Shown here piece after piece: positions 42,327-52,312 of a DNA stretch of 64,000 nt. The stretch covers positions 496,001 to 560,000 of the forward strand of contig NZ_BNBR01000006.1 of the NCBI RefSeq assembly GCF_014656055.1, given 5' to 3'. The position numbers were made by a program, and so were the translations under genes. The stretch comes from Streptomyces griseosporeus (lineage in GTDB: Bacteria > Actinomycetota > Actinomycetes > Streptomycetales > Streptomycetaceae). Below the pieces are notes generated by a model. That model did no database searches. It was given only the letters and a program-made list of their open reading frames with translations, and was not told where the DNA came from. The stretch's first letter is position 1. Each line of letters starts with the position of its first letter.

Positions 42327-43877
42327 ATGGACCGGCGCACCTTCATAGGCGGTACCGCGGCGACGCTCGCCGCGGTCGGCACCGCCACCGCCTGCACAAA
42401 CAGCGGCACCGCCACGAAGGACACCGCCGCCTCCACCCACCCCCCGCTCAAGACCACCGCCGCCTCCGCCCCCGCCACCTGGACCGCCCTCGCACGCGAC
42501 CTCGACGGCACCCTCGTGCGGCCGGGGGACGCGGACTGGCGGTCGGCCCGGCTGCTGTACAACACCCGGTTCGACACGCTGAGGCCCGCCGCCGTGGCGT
42601 ACGTACGGCACGCCGACGACATCCGCACCACCCTCGCCTACGCCCGCGCCCACCACATCAACGTCGCCATCCGCAACGGCGGCCACTCGTACGCCGGCTG
42701 GTCCTCCGGCGACAACCGCCTGATCATCGACGTGTCGAGGCTCGGCACGATCCGCGCCTCCGGCACCACGGCAGTGGTCGGCGCCGGCGCCAAGCTGATC
42801 GACGTCTACCGGGCGCTCGCCGCGAAGGGCACGACGATCCCCGCCGGCTCCTGCCCCACCGTCGGCGTCTCCGGCCTCACCCTCGGCGGCGGCCACGGGG
42901 TCGTGTCCCGGGCGTACGGCCTGACCTGCGACAGCCTCACCGCCGCGACCCTCGTCACCGCCGACGGCAAGCAGCTCACCGCCGACGCGAGGAACCACCA
43001 GGACCTCTTCTGGGCGCTGCGCGGCGCCGGCAACGGCAACTTCGGCGTCGTCACCGAGCTGCACTTCCGTACCCACCCGGCCCCGCAGGCCGTCACCGCG
43101 TACCTGTCCTGGCCGTGGGCGAAGGCGGCGGCCGTGCTGAAGGCCTGGCAGGAGTGGGGGCCCTCGCAGCCGGACGAGATCTGGTCGTCGCTGCACCTGG
43201 CGAACTACACCGGCGGCACCCCCACCGTCACCGTCTCCGCGTTCTCCCTCGGCACCTACGGTGAGCTGCAGAACGCCGTCGACCGCCTCGCCGCCCGCGT
43301 CGGCGCGGACGCGACCAGCGTCTCGCTGCGCCGCCGCTCGTACGAGCAGGCGATGGAGATCTACGCCGGGTGCTCGGCCTTCACCGAGGACGCCCAGTGC
43401 CACCTGCCGGGCTCCACGCCGGGCCGGTCCCCCCGGGGCGCTCTGCACCGGGAGACGTACGCGGCCCGCTCCGACTTCTTCGACCGATCGATTTCGGCCA
43501 ACGGCGTGCAGACCCTGCTGGCGCAGATCAGAAATGTCCGCGGCGGTTCCGGCACGGTCCAGCTGACCGCCCTCGGCGGCGCGGTGAACCGCGTCGCGCC
43601 GACCGCGACGGCGTTCGTGCACCGCCGGTCGAGGATGCTCGCCCAGTACATCGCGGCCTGGCGCGCGGGCACGTCCGGTACGGCGGCCCAGGCCTGGCTG
43701 ACGGCGGCGCACGGCGCGATGAGGCCGTACGCCTCGGGTGCGGCGTACCAGAACTACACGGATCCGACGCTGAGGGACTGGCGTACGGCCTACTACGGGC
43801 AGGCGGCGTCCCGGCTGGCGCAGCTGAAGCGGCAGTACGACCCGCACCGCGTCTTCACCTTCCCGCAGGCCCTGTAG
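42327..43877 (+). CDS. FAD-dependent oxidoreductase (berberine-bridge-enzyme-like), exported
   Basis: 516 aa, ATG (MDRRTFIGG) with GGAAGAGG upstream. The N-terminus is a twin-arginine signal (DRRTFIGG) with a possible lipobox Cys (TACTNS), so the folded flavoenzyme is exported. The FAD domain shows the two covalent attachment sites of bicovalent BBE enzymes: His in RNGGHSYAG and Cys in AGSCPTVGVSGLTLGGGHG. The C-terminal BBE motif is YQNYTDP through YDPHRVFTFPQ. Such enzymes oxidise sugars or secondary metabolites; substrate unknown. Codons upstream belong to repeat copy B. Confidence 0.92.
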   Translation: MDRRTFIGGTAATLAAVGTATACTNSGTATKDTAASTHPPLKTTAASAPATWTALARDLDGTLVRPGDADWRSARLLYNTRFDTLRPAAVAYVRHADDIRTTLAYARAHHINVAIRNGGHSYAGWSSGDNRLIIDVSRLGTIRASGTTAVVGAGAKLIDVYRALAAKGTTIPAGSCPTVGVSGLTLGGGHGVVSRAYGLTCDSLTAATLVTADGKQLTADARNHQDLFWALRGAGNGNFGVVTELHFRTHPAPQAVTAYLSWPWAKAAAVLKAWQEWGPSQPDEIWSSLHLANYTGGTPTVTVSAFSLGTYGELQNAVDRLAARVGADATSVSLRRRSYEQAMEIYAGCSAFTEDAQCHLPGSTPGRSPRGALHRETYAARSDFFDRSISANGVQTLLAQIRNVRGGSGTVQLTALGGAVNRVAPTATAFVHRRSRMLAQYIAAWRAGTSGTAAQAWLTAAHGAMRPYASGAAYQNYTDPTLRDWRTAYYGQAASRLAQLKRQYDPHRVFTFPQAL

Positions 43878-43895
43878 GGCCCGCCGAGGGCGCTG

Positions 43896-44603
43896 CTAGG
43901 CGGCCAGGTCGCGTTCCTCCGAGTCGACGGACCGCTTGCTGCGCGCACCGGACACCACGGACTCCTGCCCCTGTCCGGCGCCCCGGGCTCGGATGACCCA
44001 GCCCAGCCGGCGTGAGCCCTCGACGGCCTTCATCAGGGGCGTGAGCAGCGCCATGGCGACGGGCGACAGCAGCAGCGCGACGGCCGTACCGAGGGCGAAG
44101 CCGCCGACGACGTCGGTCGGGTAGTGCACGCCCATGTAGACCCGGCAGAAGCCCTCCAGCAGCGCGAGCCCTATCCCGACGAGCCCGAACTTCCGGTTGG
44201 TGACGAAGAGTCCGACGCCGAGGGCCATCGTGATGGTGGCGTGGTCGCTGACGAAGGAGTAGTCGGTCTTGCCGGAGACGAGGACGTCGAGCCCCTGGTG
44301 GTCGAGGAAGGGCCGGGGCCGTTCCACGAAGCCTCGGATGGGGACGTTGACCAGCACGGCGACGCCCGCGGCGAGCGGCGCCCACACCAGCGCGGCGACG
44401 GACGACGCGGCGTCCTCGGCGCCGCGCCGCCGCACGGACCACCAGCACCACAGCACGAGCAGCACCATGGCGAGCAGCAGGCCGTACTCGCCGACGTACT
44501 CCATGACCCGGTCGAACCAGTGGGGTGCGTCCTTGGCGAGGCCGTTGATGTCGTAGAGCAGGTCGACGTCGGGGTTCGACCCGGATTCGGCGAGTCCAGC
44601 CAT
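43896..44603 (-). CDS. PAP2 family membrane phosphatase
   Basis: 235 aa, six helices. The three phosphatase motifs are present in variant form: RGFVERPRP (the Lys of KX6RP is replaced by Arg), FVSDHATI (general acid His), and CRVYMGVHYPTD (SRX5HX3D type with Cys for Ser). It dephosphorylates a lipid phosphate such as undecaprenyl diphosphate or phosphatidic acid at the outer face of the membrane. A basic/Ser-rich C-terminal tail of about 35 residues follows. It converges with the FAD oxidoreductase, 18 bp apart. Confidence 0.9.
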   Translation of the reverse strand: MAGLAESGSNPDVDLLYDINGLAKDAPHWFDRVMEYVGEYGLLLAMVLLVLWCWWSVRRRGAEDAASSVAALVWAPLAAGVAVLVNVPIRGFVERPRPFLDHQGLDVLVSGKTDYSFVSDHATITMALGVGLFVTNRKFGLVGIGLALLEGFCRVYMGVHYPTDVVGGFALGTAVALLLSPVAMALLTPLMKAVEGSRRLGWVIRARGAGQGQESVVSGARSKRSVDSEERDLAA

Positions 44604-44808
44604 GGTGCTGCGGCCCCTTACGTCGTTCTCCGCGGCGCACCGGACATGCGCCGCTTGCCCACCCCCGTGGATTCACTGGTCGTCAACAGGAACGCACGGT
44701 CCCCCTCATTACGTTCCACGCTCCACCGAATGATCACGCAGACGTTATCGAAGAGAGATCCATCGTCGCAGCTCAGGGGAGGGGCCCCCACCCGTTTTCG
44801 CCCTTGTT

Positions 44809-45810
44809 TCACACTGTGGTGGGGAGCGCTTTCGCGCCATCTTCGGTGACCCGGGTGGCCCCGAAGTAGTCGGGGGTGTCGATCGGGTCGAAGCGGATCA
44901 CGGCACCCGTGCGCGGCGCGTCGATCATGTAGCCGCCGCCGACGTAGATGCCCACGTGCCGGATGGCCCGCGAGTTGGTGAGGTCGTCGGAGAAGAAGAC
45001 CAGGTCCCCCGGGAGCAGCTCTTCCCTCTTCGGGTGCGGTCCGGCGTTGTACTGGTCGTTGGCGACGCGCGGCAGCACGATCCCCACGCTCTCGTAGGCG
45101 GCCTTGGTCAGCCCGGAGCAGTCGAAGCGTCCTCCCTGGTCGGCGGTGCCGTTGCCGCCCCAGAGGTAGGGCGTGCCGAGCTTCTTCTGCGCGAAGTAGA
45201 TGGCACCGGCGGCCTGCCGGGAGGGGTCGACACGGTTGACGGGCGCGGCGAAGGAGTCCTCGAGAGTGGTGATCGTCCTGACGTAGTTCTGCGTCTCCTT
45301 GTACGGCGGGACGCCCTTGTACTTGATGACGGCGTACGCGCCCGCGTTGTACGCGGCGAGCATGTTGTGCGTGGCGTTCCCCGGCACGTCCTTCACATAG
45401 CCGGCGAGGGTGCAGTCGTACGAAGCGGCCGACGGGATCGCGTCGTTCGGGTCCCACACGTCGCGGTCCCCGTCCCCGTCCCCGTCGATGCCGTGCGTGG
45501 CCCAGGTCCCCGGGATGAACTGCGCTATCCCCTCGGCCTTGGCCGGGCTCTTCGCGTTCGGGTTGAACCCGCTCTCCTGGTACAGCTGGGCGGCGAGCAG
45601 CGCCGGATTGAGGGCCGGGCACAGGTTGCCCCACTTCTGCACGAGCGTCTGGTAGGCGGCGGGCACGGCCCCTTTGGCCAGCGCCTTCCCGGCCCCGCCG
45701 ACCCCGTTCATCAGGTTCCCGGCGATGACGAACACCCCGACGACGAGCAGCAGCACGAACCCGACGGCACCGGCCAGGGCGGCGGTGCCTACGATCCATA
45801 CCTTCCGCAC
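44809..45810 (-). CDS. Bifunctional lytic transglycosylase / NlpC-P60 peptidase
   Basis: 333 aa; the start taken is GTG (MRKVWIVG) with GAGGGG 9 nt upstream, while a TTG two codons earlier is possible. A membrane anchor (about 5-32) precedes a soluble lytic transglycosylase domain (catalytic Glu in AQLYQESGFNP, AAYNAG) and a C-terminal NlpC/P60 endopeptidase (Cys in RFDCSGLTKAAYE, His in IRHVGIYVGGGYMID). It cuts both glycan and peptide of peptidoglycan. This two-domain form is typical of conjugation and T4SS clusters in Gram-positives, fitting the secretion-like operon at 56 kb. Confidence 0.93.
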   Translation of the reverse strand: MRKVWIVGTAALAGAVGFVLLLVVGVFVIAGNLMNGVGGAGKALAKGAVPAAYQTLVQKWGNLCPALNPALLAAQLYQESGFNPNAKSPAKAEGIAQFIPGTWATHGIDGDGDGDRDVWDPNDAIPSAASYDCTLAGYVKDVPGNATHNMLAAYNAGAYAVIKYKGVPPYKETQNYVRTITTLEDSFAAPVNRVDPSRQAAGAIYFAQKKLGTPYLWGGNGTADQGGRFDCSGLTKAAYESVGIVLPRVANDQYNAGPHPKREELLPGDLVFFSDDLTNSRAIRHVGIYVGGGYMIDAPRTGAVIRFDPIDTPDYFGATRVTEDGAKALPTTV

Positions 45811-45917
45811 CGTCAACCACCCCTCGCCGCCCGGGAGTCTGCCGAGCGTCAGTGTAGAGGCGGGCGCTGTGTGACGGGGTGATCACACGCAAGTCGGGAA
45901 GAAGGAGAAACCAGCAC

Positions 45918-46490
45918 GTGGGAACGCCGCCGTATCCGCCGCCGCACCAGCAGCAGCCGTTGCCGGACAACCCGTACGCCGCGCAGGCGGGTTACGCCCC
46001 GTCGGCACCACAGCCGCCGTACGCCCAGCCGCACCCCCCGCAGTACGCCCAGCCGCACTCCCCGCCATACGCCCAGCCGTACGGCGCCTACGCCCAGGGT
46101 CCCGCGTGCCGCATCTGCGGCGCGACTCCGGCGGCGCCGATGACCGTGCGTCAGCACACGGGCCTGCTGGTGGGGATGCGTTTCAGCAAGGTCGAAGGGC
46201 CGCTGTGCCGGTCGTGCGGTACGGCGATCCACCGGGACCTGACGACGAAGACGCTGGCCGGGGGCTGGTGGAGCCCCCTGTCCATGTTCCTGTTCTGCCC
46301 GGTCACCCTGCTGGCCAACCTGGCGCTGCACTTCCGCCTGAAGAAACTGCCGTACCCGGTGACCCCACCCCCTACGGGTGTCGTGATGAACCCGGGCAAG
46401 CCCATCCACCGCCGGCCGGCGGCGTACGTGATGGCGTGCGTGGCGGCGTTCTACCTGTCGGTGGCCCTGATCGGCGTACTGGGCGGCTAG
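45918..46490 (+). CDS. Zinc-ribbon membrane protein, 190 aa
   Basis: The GTG start giving GTPPYPPPHQQQ has AAGGAGA upstream; an earlier in-frame GTG at 45879 is less well placed. Residues 1-60 are Pro/Gln/Tyr repeats. A zinc ribbon of two CxxC pairs (CRICGAT and CRSCGTA) follows, then two hydrophobic helices (PLSMFLFCPVTLLANLALHF and AYVMACVAAFYLSVALIGVL). Its stop overlaps the convergent protease gene by 4 nt. Function unknown; this disordered-ribbon-membrane layout is common in streptomycetes. Confidence 0.8.
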   Translation: MGTPPYPPPHQQQPLPDNPYAAQAGYAPSAPQPPYAQPHPPQYAQPHSPPYAQPYGAYAQGPACRICGATPAAPMTVRQHTGLLVGMRFSKVEGPLCRSCGTAIHRDLTTKTLAGGWWSPLSMFLFCPVTLLANLALHFRLKKLPYPVTPPPTGVVMNPGKPIHRRPAAYVMACVAAFYLSVALIGVLGG

Positions 46491-47263
46491 CGGCAGTCAG
46501 GGCAGACGGCCTCCCGGTACAGTCGGCCGGCCTCCGCCCCGAGGACCACGCTGTACGACACGTCGTCGGTGGCCCCGCCCTGCTCGTGCCCGCCGAGCAC
46601 GCCGACGACCTGGCCGTTCCCGTTCACCCAGGGGCTCCCGCTGGTCCCGGCGCTGAACCCGGGGCACTCGATGCGCTGCTGGGTACGGCTGTGCGGCCGG
46701 GGCTTGTCGGTGCAGGTGACCGGCGCGTCCCGGTCGTCCGGGTACCCGGTGACGGTGACGGCGGTGGCCCCGGTGGCGACCCCGGCGGCGAACCGCTCGC
46801 CACCGACGACGTCCTCGACCTCCCGCCCGCTCCCATCGGGCTCCAGCGCGGCAAAGGCAAAGTCACTGTCCTCGTCCTGACCGTCGGCCCACCCCTCGGG
46901 CAGATACCGGCGGGCCACCTTCCACAGACCGTGGGGCGCCTGCCCGTCCCGGTACCCGGGGGCGAAGAACAGCTCCCCGTCGTCCTCGCCGAGGCAGTGG
47001 GCGGCGGTGAGGACGAGGTCGTGCCGGGGGCTGTGGACGACGGAGGCGGTGCAGTAGTGCTCCCCCGGCTTCCCCTCGTGGAACAGCGCCCCCACCCGGT
47101 CGCTGCGCACCCCGGCCGCCGCCACGACGGTCACCCCGAGCGGCCCGGTCCCGGCGTCGGCGGTGGCCAGCGACGCGGACATGACGACCGACAGCACCAG
47201 CACGATCACGCCGAAGAGCGCGAGACGGCGGGGGCCGCGGGAGGCGGGTCTGGTGCGCTTCAT
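46487..47263 (-). CDS. Secreted trypsin-like serine protease
   Basis: 258 aa, ATG (MKRTRPAS). Signal peptide about 1-37 (LALFGVIVLVLSVVMSAS then ATADAG). The protease has His in LTAAHCLGED, Asp in DSDFAFAAL and Ser in GTSGSPWVNG, plus cysteines placed for disulfides (EHYCTAS/AHC, VTCTDK/IECPG). It is of the V8/trypsin-like single-domain class, without an obvious propeptide. It is divergent from the Rhs toxin gene (214 bp between starts), so a role in toxin release or processing is conceivable but unsupported by motif. Confidence 0.88.
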   Translation of the reverse strand: MKRTRPASRGPRRLALFGVIVLVLSVVMSASLATADAGTGPLGVTVVAAAGVRSDRVGALFHEGKPGEHYCTASVVHSPRHDLVLTAAHCLGEDDGELFFAPGYRDGQAPHGLWKVARRYLPEGWADGQDEDSDFAFAALEPDGSGREVEDVVGGERFAAGVATGATAVTVTGYPDDRDAPVTCTDKPRPHSRTQQRIECPGFSAGTSGSPWVNGNGQVVGVLGGHEQGGATDDVSYSVVLGAEAGRLYREAVCPDCR

Positions 47264-47477
47264 CAAAGACCACTGTTACCCAGAAAGGTGAGAAGCGCTT
47301 CAGAAGAGTTTCCACGGCACTCGCCCGCGAGCCGACGGTGACACACAGTGACAACGATCAACAGCGCGAGCCACGGGCGAACACGCAGAGAGCCGGAGCG
47401 CCTCCTCCCTCACCCCTTTAGGATGCGAACGCGAATACGATCATCGACCATTTGATCGACAACGGGGAGCACGGGGG

Positions 47478-50400
47478 ATGGGATACACGATCCCGGGTTG
47501 GCTTGACGAGATACTCGACTTCATCGGGATCAACTTCCCGAACGTGGACGAGGACGACTTCCGCGAAATGGGCACGGCGATGCGGGAGTTCGCGGACAAC
47601 TTCGAGGGCAAGGGCGGCGACGCCCACCAAGCGGTGACCCGGATCCTGTCCTCCTCGCAGGGCTGGGCCGTGGACGCGATGGAGAAGCACTGGTCGCACG
47701 TCAAGGCCGGGCATCTCGACAAAATCCCTGAGCTGGCGCGGCTGTTCGCGGACGCGTGCGACGTCGTCGCCGACATCGTCTACGGGATGAAGATCAAGGC
47801 CGAGATCGAACTCGGCGCGATGGCCGCCTCGGTGGGTATCTCGCTCGGCCTCGCGGCCTTCACCGGCGGCCTGTCCGCGCTGCTCGGCGCGGCCGAGATC
47901 ACGGCGATGCGGCAGGCGGTGAAGCGGATCGTCGACGAGGCAGCCGACCGGATCGTGGACGAGCTGGTCGCGCGGGTGACCGAGCCGGTCAACGCCAAGC
48001 TGGAGAAGATGGTCGAGGACGCGGTCCTGGACCTGGCCGAGGGTGCCTTCTCACTGCCGCCGGAGCCCAACGCGGGCGGCGGTGGCGGTGGCACCGGCAA
48101 GCACGGCCACGGCGGCGGCATGCAGCTCGCCTCGGCCGGCGGCGGGGCGATGATGCTCGCCTCCGCCGGTGGCGGCCCGGGCGGCGGCGTGGACCTGTTC
48201 ATCGACCACGTCGAGTTCGAGGACGGCGCCGACAAGGTCTCCCGGCACGGCGGCGACCTGCACACCGCCGTCACCGCCCCGCTGGAGCGAGCCAAGGGCC
48301 ACTTCGGCCGCACCAAGGGCAAGGACGCCTTCACCGCGCCCTTCGAGTCGGTCCTTGAGGGCGCCCTCAAGGGCTCAGAGAAGGCCGTCAAGAAGGTCGT
48401 CAAGCACCTCGCCGAGACCGTCCCGGACCGCGTGAAGGCCACCTCCCGCCTCCACAAGGGCAAGGACATCGACGCCGGCCGCCGCGCCAACAACGTCCAC
48501 GTCAACTCCAGCAAGTCAGGAGACGGTTCGGGCAGCCACCACGGCGCCCCCGCCTCCGGCCGCAAGCCGGACCCCGGTCTGAAGATCGACTCCTCGAAGC
48601 TCTCCCAGCAGGCCCGCGAGCTGGAGGCGAAGGAGACCTGCGGCGACCCCATCGACATGGCCAGCGGTCAGATGATCCTGGCGGAGACAGATGTCGAACT
48701 GCCCGGCATCCTGCCACTGGTGCTGCGCCGCACCCACCTGTCGGGATGCACGACCGGACGGTCCTTCGGGCCGTCCTGGGCCTCCACCCTCGACGAACGC
48801 CTCGAGAGGGACGACGCGCTGGGCGGCTTCTGGTGGTACCGCGAGGACGGCTCGGCCCTCGCCTACCCCCGTCTTCCCGATCTGCCCGGCGATCGTGTCG
48901 GCCCGGCCGAGGGCGTGCAGTTGCCCCTCACCTACGTCACGCGCGGCAGCAGTTATGTCCTGACCGTGGAGAACCCGCGGACCGGCCTCACACGGCACTT
49001 CGAGCCCGCGGCATCCCGCGACGGTGTGTGGTGGCTCGTCGGTGTCCAGGACCGCAACGGCAACACGGTGACCCTGGAACGCGACGAGCACGACATGCCG
49101 CTCACCGTCACCCACAGCGGTGGCTACCAGGTCCTCGTCGACGTCGCGGAGCACCATGTCGTCGGCCTGGCGATCGCCGCGGAGAGCGGACCGGTGCCAG
49201 TCCGTTCCTTCCGTTACGACGAGTCCGGCAACCTCATCGAGGTGCACAACGCGGTCGGCGCCGCGACCCGCTTCACGTACGACGAAGCCCAGCGGATCAC
49301 CGGCTGGCAGGACTCCAACGGCACGGAGTTCACGTACGTCTACGACGCCGCGGGCCGGGTGGTCGAGACGCGCGGTACCGACGGCATCCTCAACTCCCGG
49401 CTTTTGTACGGCGATGCCCGGGACGACGGCAGCAGCACCGTCACCTACACCGACTCCCTCGGTCACGCCACGGTCTACCGCGCCAACCGCCACGGCCAGA
49501 TCGTCGCCATCACCGACCCGCTCGGGCACACCACCACTCAACAGTGGGACCGCCATGACCATCTTCTGGCCCGCACCGACCCGCTCGGACGCACCACTCA
49601 CTGGGACTGGGACGAGCAGGGCGACCTGACCTGCGTGACCGCTCCCGACGGGAGCAGGACCCGCATCACGTACAACGCGCTTCACCTGCCGGTCAGCATG
49701 ACCGGCCCGGACGGGGCGGAGACCCGTCAGGAGTACGACGCGCGGGGGAACCGTACGGCGGTCATCGGCCCCGACGGCGCCACGCACCGTTTCACCCATC
49801 ATCCCACCGGCGCCCTGGAGAGCATCACCGACCCGCTCGGGGGTGTGCTGCGCCTGGAGGCCGATGCGGCCGGGCTCCCCGTGGGCGTGGTGGATGCCCG
49901 CGGCGCCCGCACCGTGTGCCGCCGGGACGCCTTTGGCCGGCCCGTCGAGCTGACCGACGCGCTCGGCGGGACGAGCCGCTTCGTCTGGGACGCCGAGGGC
50001 AGGCTCCTCACCCGTGTCTCCCCCGACGGCGGACAGGAGTCCTGGGAGTGGGACGGCGAGGGCAACTGCGTCCGCCACACCGACCCCCTCGGCGGCGTCA
50101 CCACCAGCACCTTCGGCCCGTTCGACCTGCTCGCCTCGCGGACCGGCCCGGACGGTCACACGCACACCTTCGTCCACGACACGGAGCAACGCCTGGTCAA
50201 GGTCGTCAACCCGGCGGGGCTGACATGGACCTACGAGTTCGACGCCGTCGGCCGTGTCCTGGCCGAGACCGACTTCGACGGTCGTACGACCCGCTGCTCC
50301 TACGACGCCGCCGGCAACCTCGCCGGCCGGACCAACGCGGCCGGCCAGGAGGTCACGTACGAGTTCGACCTCAACGGCCGGCTCACCGCGAAGACCGCCG

Positions 50401-52235
50401 ACGGCGCGCGCACCTCGTTCTCCTACGACGCCGCCTCCCGTCTGACAGCGGCGGAGAACACCGCGTGCGCCCTGGAGTTCACCTACGACCCCGCCGGGCG
50501 CCTGCTGACCCAGAGCGTGGACGGAGCCACCCTCCGCCTCGGCTACGACCGGGCCGGCCGGCGGACATCCCGCACCACCCCCACCGGGGCGCGGACCAAG
50601 CTGAGCTGGGACGAGACCGGCAACCGCTCGGCCCTCACCGTCGACGGCCGGCACGCGCTCACCTTCAGCCACGACCTTCTCGGCCGTGAGACCGAGCGGG
50701 CCGTCGGCACGGACCTCCGCCTGGTCTCGGACTGGGACGTGCGGGGCAGACTCACCCGCCAGACCCTCACCGCGCGGGCGGGCCACCGGATCCGTGAGCG
50801 CCGGTACACCTACCGGGCCGACGACCATCTCACCGCCGTCCACGAAGACGTCACCGGACGCGCCACGGGCTACACCCTCGATCCGGTGGGCCGACCGCTG
50901 CGCGCCACGGGTCCCGCCGGCCCGGAGGCCTACGCGTACGACGCGTCCGGCAACCAGCTCACCGCCGACTGGCCGGACCGCGCGGCCGACCCCGCCGCGC
51001 GCGGCGAACGCGAGTACACCGGCACCCGCGTCCTGCGCGCGGGACGCACGCACTACCGCTACGACGCGGCCGGGCGTCTCGTCGAACGGGTCAAGAGGCG
51101 TCTGTCCCGCAGGCCCGAGGTGTGGCGCTACTCCTGGGACGCGGAGAACCGTCTCACCTCCTGCACCACACCGGACGGCGTCACCTGGCTCTACCGCTAC
51201 GACCCTCTGGGACGACGTACGGCCAAGGTCCGGCTGGACGAGTCGGGTGCCCCCGTCGAGGAGATCCGCTTCACCTGGGACGGCCCGCGGCTGGCCGAGC
51301 AGACGACGGTGTCCAGCGGCACCACGCTCACCTGGGACCACGACGGCTTCCGTCCGCTGGTGCAGTACGAACGCAAGCCGATGGGCGAGGAGGAGATCGA
51401 CTCCCGCTTCTTCGCCATCGTCTCGGACCTGATCGGCACCCCGACCGAGCTCGTCGACGAGACCGGCGAGATCGCCTGGCGCACCCGTGCCACGGTCTGG
51501 GGCACCACAGCCGTCAATCCGGACGCCACCGCCTACACCCCGCTGCGCCACCCCGGCCAGTACGCCGACCCCGAGACCGGCCTCCACTACAACTACTTCC
51601 GCCACTACGACCCGGAGACCGCCCGCTACGTCAGCCCGGATCCGCTGGGCCTGATGCCGGCGCCCAACCCCGTCGCCTACGTCCACAACCCGCTGGACCT
51701 GTACGACCCGATCGGGCTGGCGCCCTGCCGGAGGGACCACTACACGTGGACCGACGGCGCCAACGGACAGGGCGGCAGCATCCGCTACAGGGCCCACGAT
51801 CACCTCGGCCGTCCGACCGGCGTCTCCGCTTGCATCCGGCCCGAGATGCTGGACACGGGCACGGAAGCGGGGGGCGCCTGGCCGCCGGGCTGGCGCGGCA
51901 ACGGAAACGCCTTCAACGAGGCCCGCGGCCACCTCCTTGCCAATCGTCTCGGCGGGGCGGGCAAGCACCACAACGCCAAGCACAACCTGGTGACCCAGAC
52001 GAACAACCCCACCAACTCGCCGTACCAGCGGGACCTGGTCGAGGGCCCGATCTACGAAGCGGTGAAGAAGGGCGAGGTCGTCCAGTACGACATCAAGCCG
52101 ATCTACGAGGGAACCAATCCCATACCCATCCGCCTCGAGTACTCCGCCTACGGGAACAGGGGCTTCGAGCTCACCGGCTGGCTGGACAACCCGGCCGCCG
52201 GCGTGCGCACCGCCGTCCCCGGGTGGAGTCCCTGA
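47478..52235 (+). CDS. Rhs/YD-repeat polymorphic toxin with predicted nuclease tip
   Basis: 1585 aa, ATG with GGGGAG upstream. N-terminus (1-200): helical WXG100/CpnT-like region (FREMGTAMREFADNFEGKGGDAHQAV and WAVDAMEKHW) suggesting type VII-like export; then Gly-rich linker; DUF6531 (ETCGDPIDMASGQM, about 386-480); some twenty YD repeats (about 570-1370); RHS core closing at PDPLGLMPAPNPVAYVHNPLDLYDPIGLAP (about 1389-1418). The variable tip (1418-1585) has EARGHLLANRLGG and KHNLVTQTNNPTNSPYQRDL, resembling the DNA/RNA non-specific (NucA/EndA-like) beta-beta-alpha-metal nuclease in which DRGH is the usual motif; Ala replaces the Asp. Likely an antibacterial contact toxin. Confidence 0.92.
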   Translation: MGYTIPGWLDEILDFIGINFPNVDEDDFREMGTAMREFADNFEGKGGDAHQAVTRILSSSQGWAVDAMEKHWSHVKAGHLDKIPELARLFADACDVVADIVYGMKIKAEIELGAMAASVGISLGLAAFTGGLSALLGAAEITAMRQAVKRIVDEAADRIVDELVARVTEPVNAKLEKMVEDAVLDLAEGAFSLPPEPNAGGGGGGTGKHGHGGGMQLASAGGGAMMLASAGGGPGGGVDLFIDHVEFEDGADKVSRHGGDLHTAVTAPLERAKGHFGRTKGKDAFTAPFESVLEGALKGSEKAVKKVVKHLAETVPDRVKATSRLHKGKDIDAGRRANNVHVNSSKSGDGSGSHHGAPASGRKPDPGLKIDSSKLSQQARELEAKETCGDPIDMASGQMILAETDVELPGILPLVLRRTHLSGCTTGRSFGPSWASTLDERLERDDALGGFWWYREDGSALAYPRLPDLPGDRVGPAEGVQLPLTYVTRGSSYVLTVENPRTGLTRHFEPAASRDGVWWLVGVQDRNGNTVTLERDEHDMPLTVTHSGGYQVLVDVAEHHVVGLAIAAESGPVPVRSFRYDESGNLIEVHNAVGAATRFTYDEAQRITGWQDSNGTEFTYVYDAAGRVVETRGTDGILNSRLLYGDARDDGSSTVTYTDSLGHATVYRANRHGQIVAITDPLGHTTTQQWDRHDHLLARTDPLGRTTHWDWDEQGDLTCVTAPDGSRTRITYNALHLPVSMTGPDGAETRQEYDARGNRTAVIGPDGATHRFTHHPTGALESITDPLGGVLRLEADAAGLPVGVVDARGARTVCRRDAFGRPVELTDALGGTSRFVWDAEGRLLTRVSPDGGQESWEWDGEGNCVRHTDPLGGVTTSTFGPFDLLASRTGPDGHTHTFVHDTEQRLVKVVNPAGLTWTYEFDAVGRVLAETDFDGRTTRCSYDAAGNLAGRTNAAGQEVTYEFDLNGRLTAKTADGARTSFSYDAASRLTAAENTACALEFTYDPAGRLLTQSVDGATLRLGYDRAGRRTSRTTPTGARTKLSWDETGNRSALTVDGRHALTFSHDLLGRETERAVGTDLRLVSDWDVRGRLTRQTLTARAGHRIRERRYTYRADDHLTAVHEDVTGRATGYTLDPVGRPLRATGPAGPEAYAYDASGNQLTADWPDRAADPAARGEREYTGTRVLRAGRTHYRYDAAGRLVERVKRRLSRRPEVWRYSWDAENRLTSCTTPDGVTWLYRYDPLGRRTAKVRLDESGAPVEEIRFTWDGPRLAEQTTVSSGTTLTWDHDGFRPLVQYERKPMGEEEIDSRFFAIVSDLIGTPTELVDETGEIAWRTRATVWGTTAVNPDATAYTPLRHPGQYADPETGLHYNYFRHYDPETARYVSPDPLGLMPAPNPVAYVHNPLDLYDPIGLAPCRRDHYTWTDGANGQGGSIRYRAHDHLGRPTGVSACIRPEMLDTGTEAGGAWPPGWRGNGNAFNEARGHLLANRLGGAGKHHNAKHNLVTQTNNPTNSPYQRDLVEGPIYEAVKKGEVVQYDIKPIYEGTNPIPIRLEYSAYGNRGFELTGWLDNPAAGVRTAVPGWSP

Positions 52236-52312
52236 CCGGCCGGGACACCCTGACTGGGTAGAGTCCCGGTCCGGCGAACGTACCCGCCCCCGACCTTCGG
52301 AAGCGTTGGCTT

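Noticed and set aside
49000..51600. Possible CRISPR-like repetition
   Set aside because: The periodicity is that of coding YD repeats, degenerate at DNA level, without constant repeat and spacer lengths.
48516..51983. 1155-aa antisense ORF within the Rhs gene
   Set aside because: Complement of YD repeats in GC-rich DNA; no start signal and no domain; the sense strand is a clear Rhs protein.
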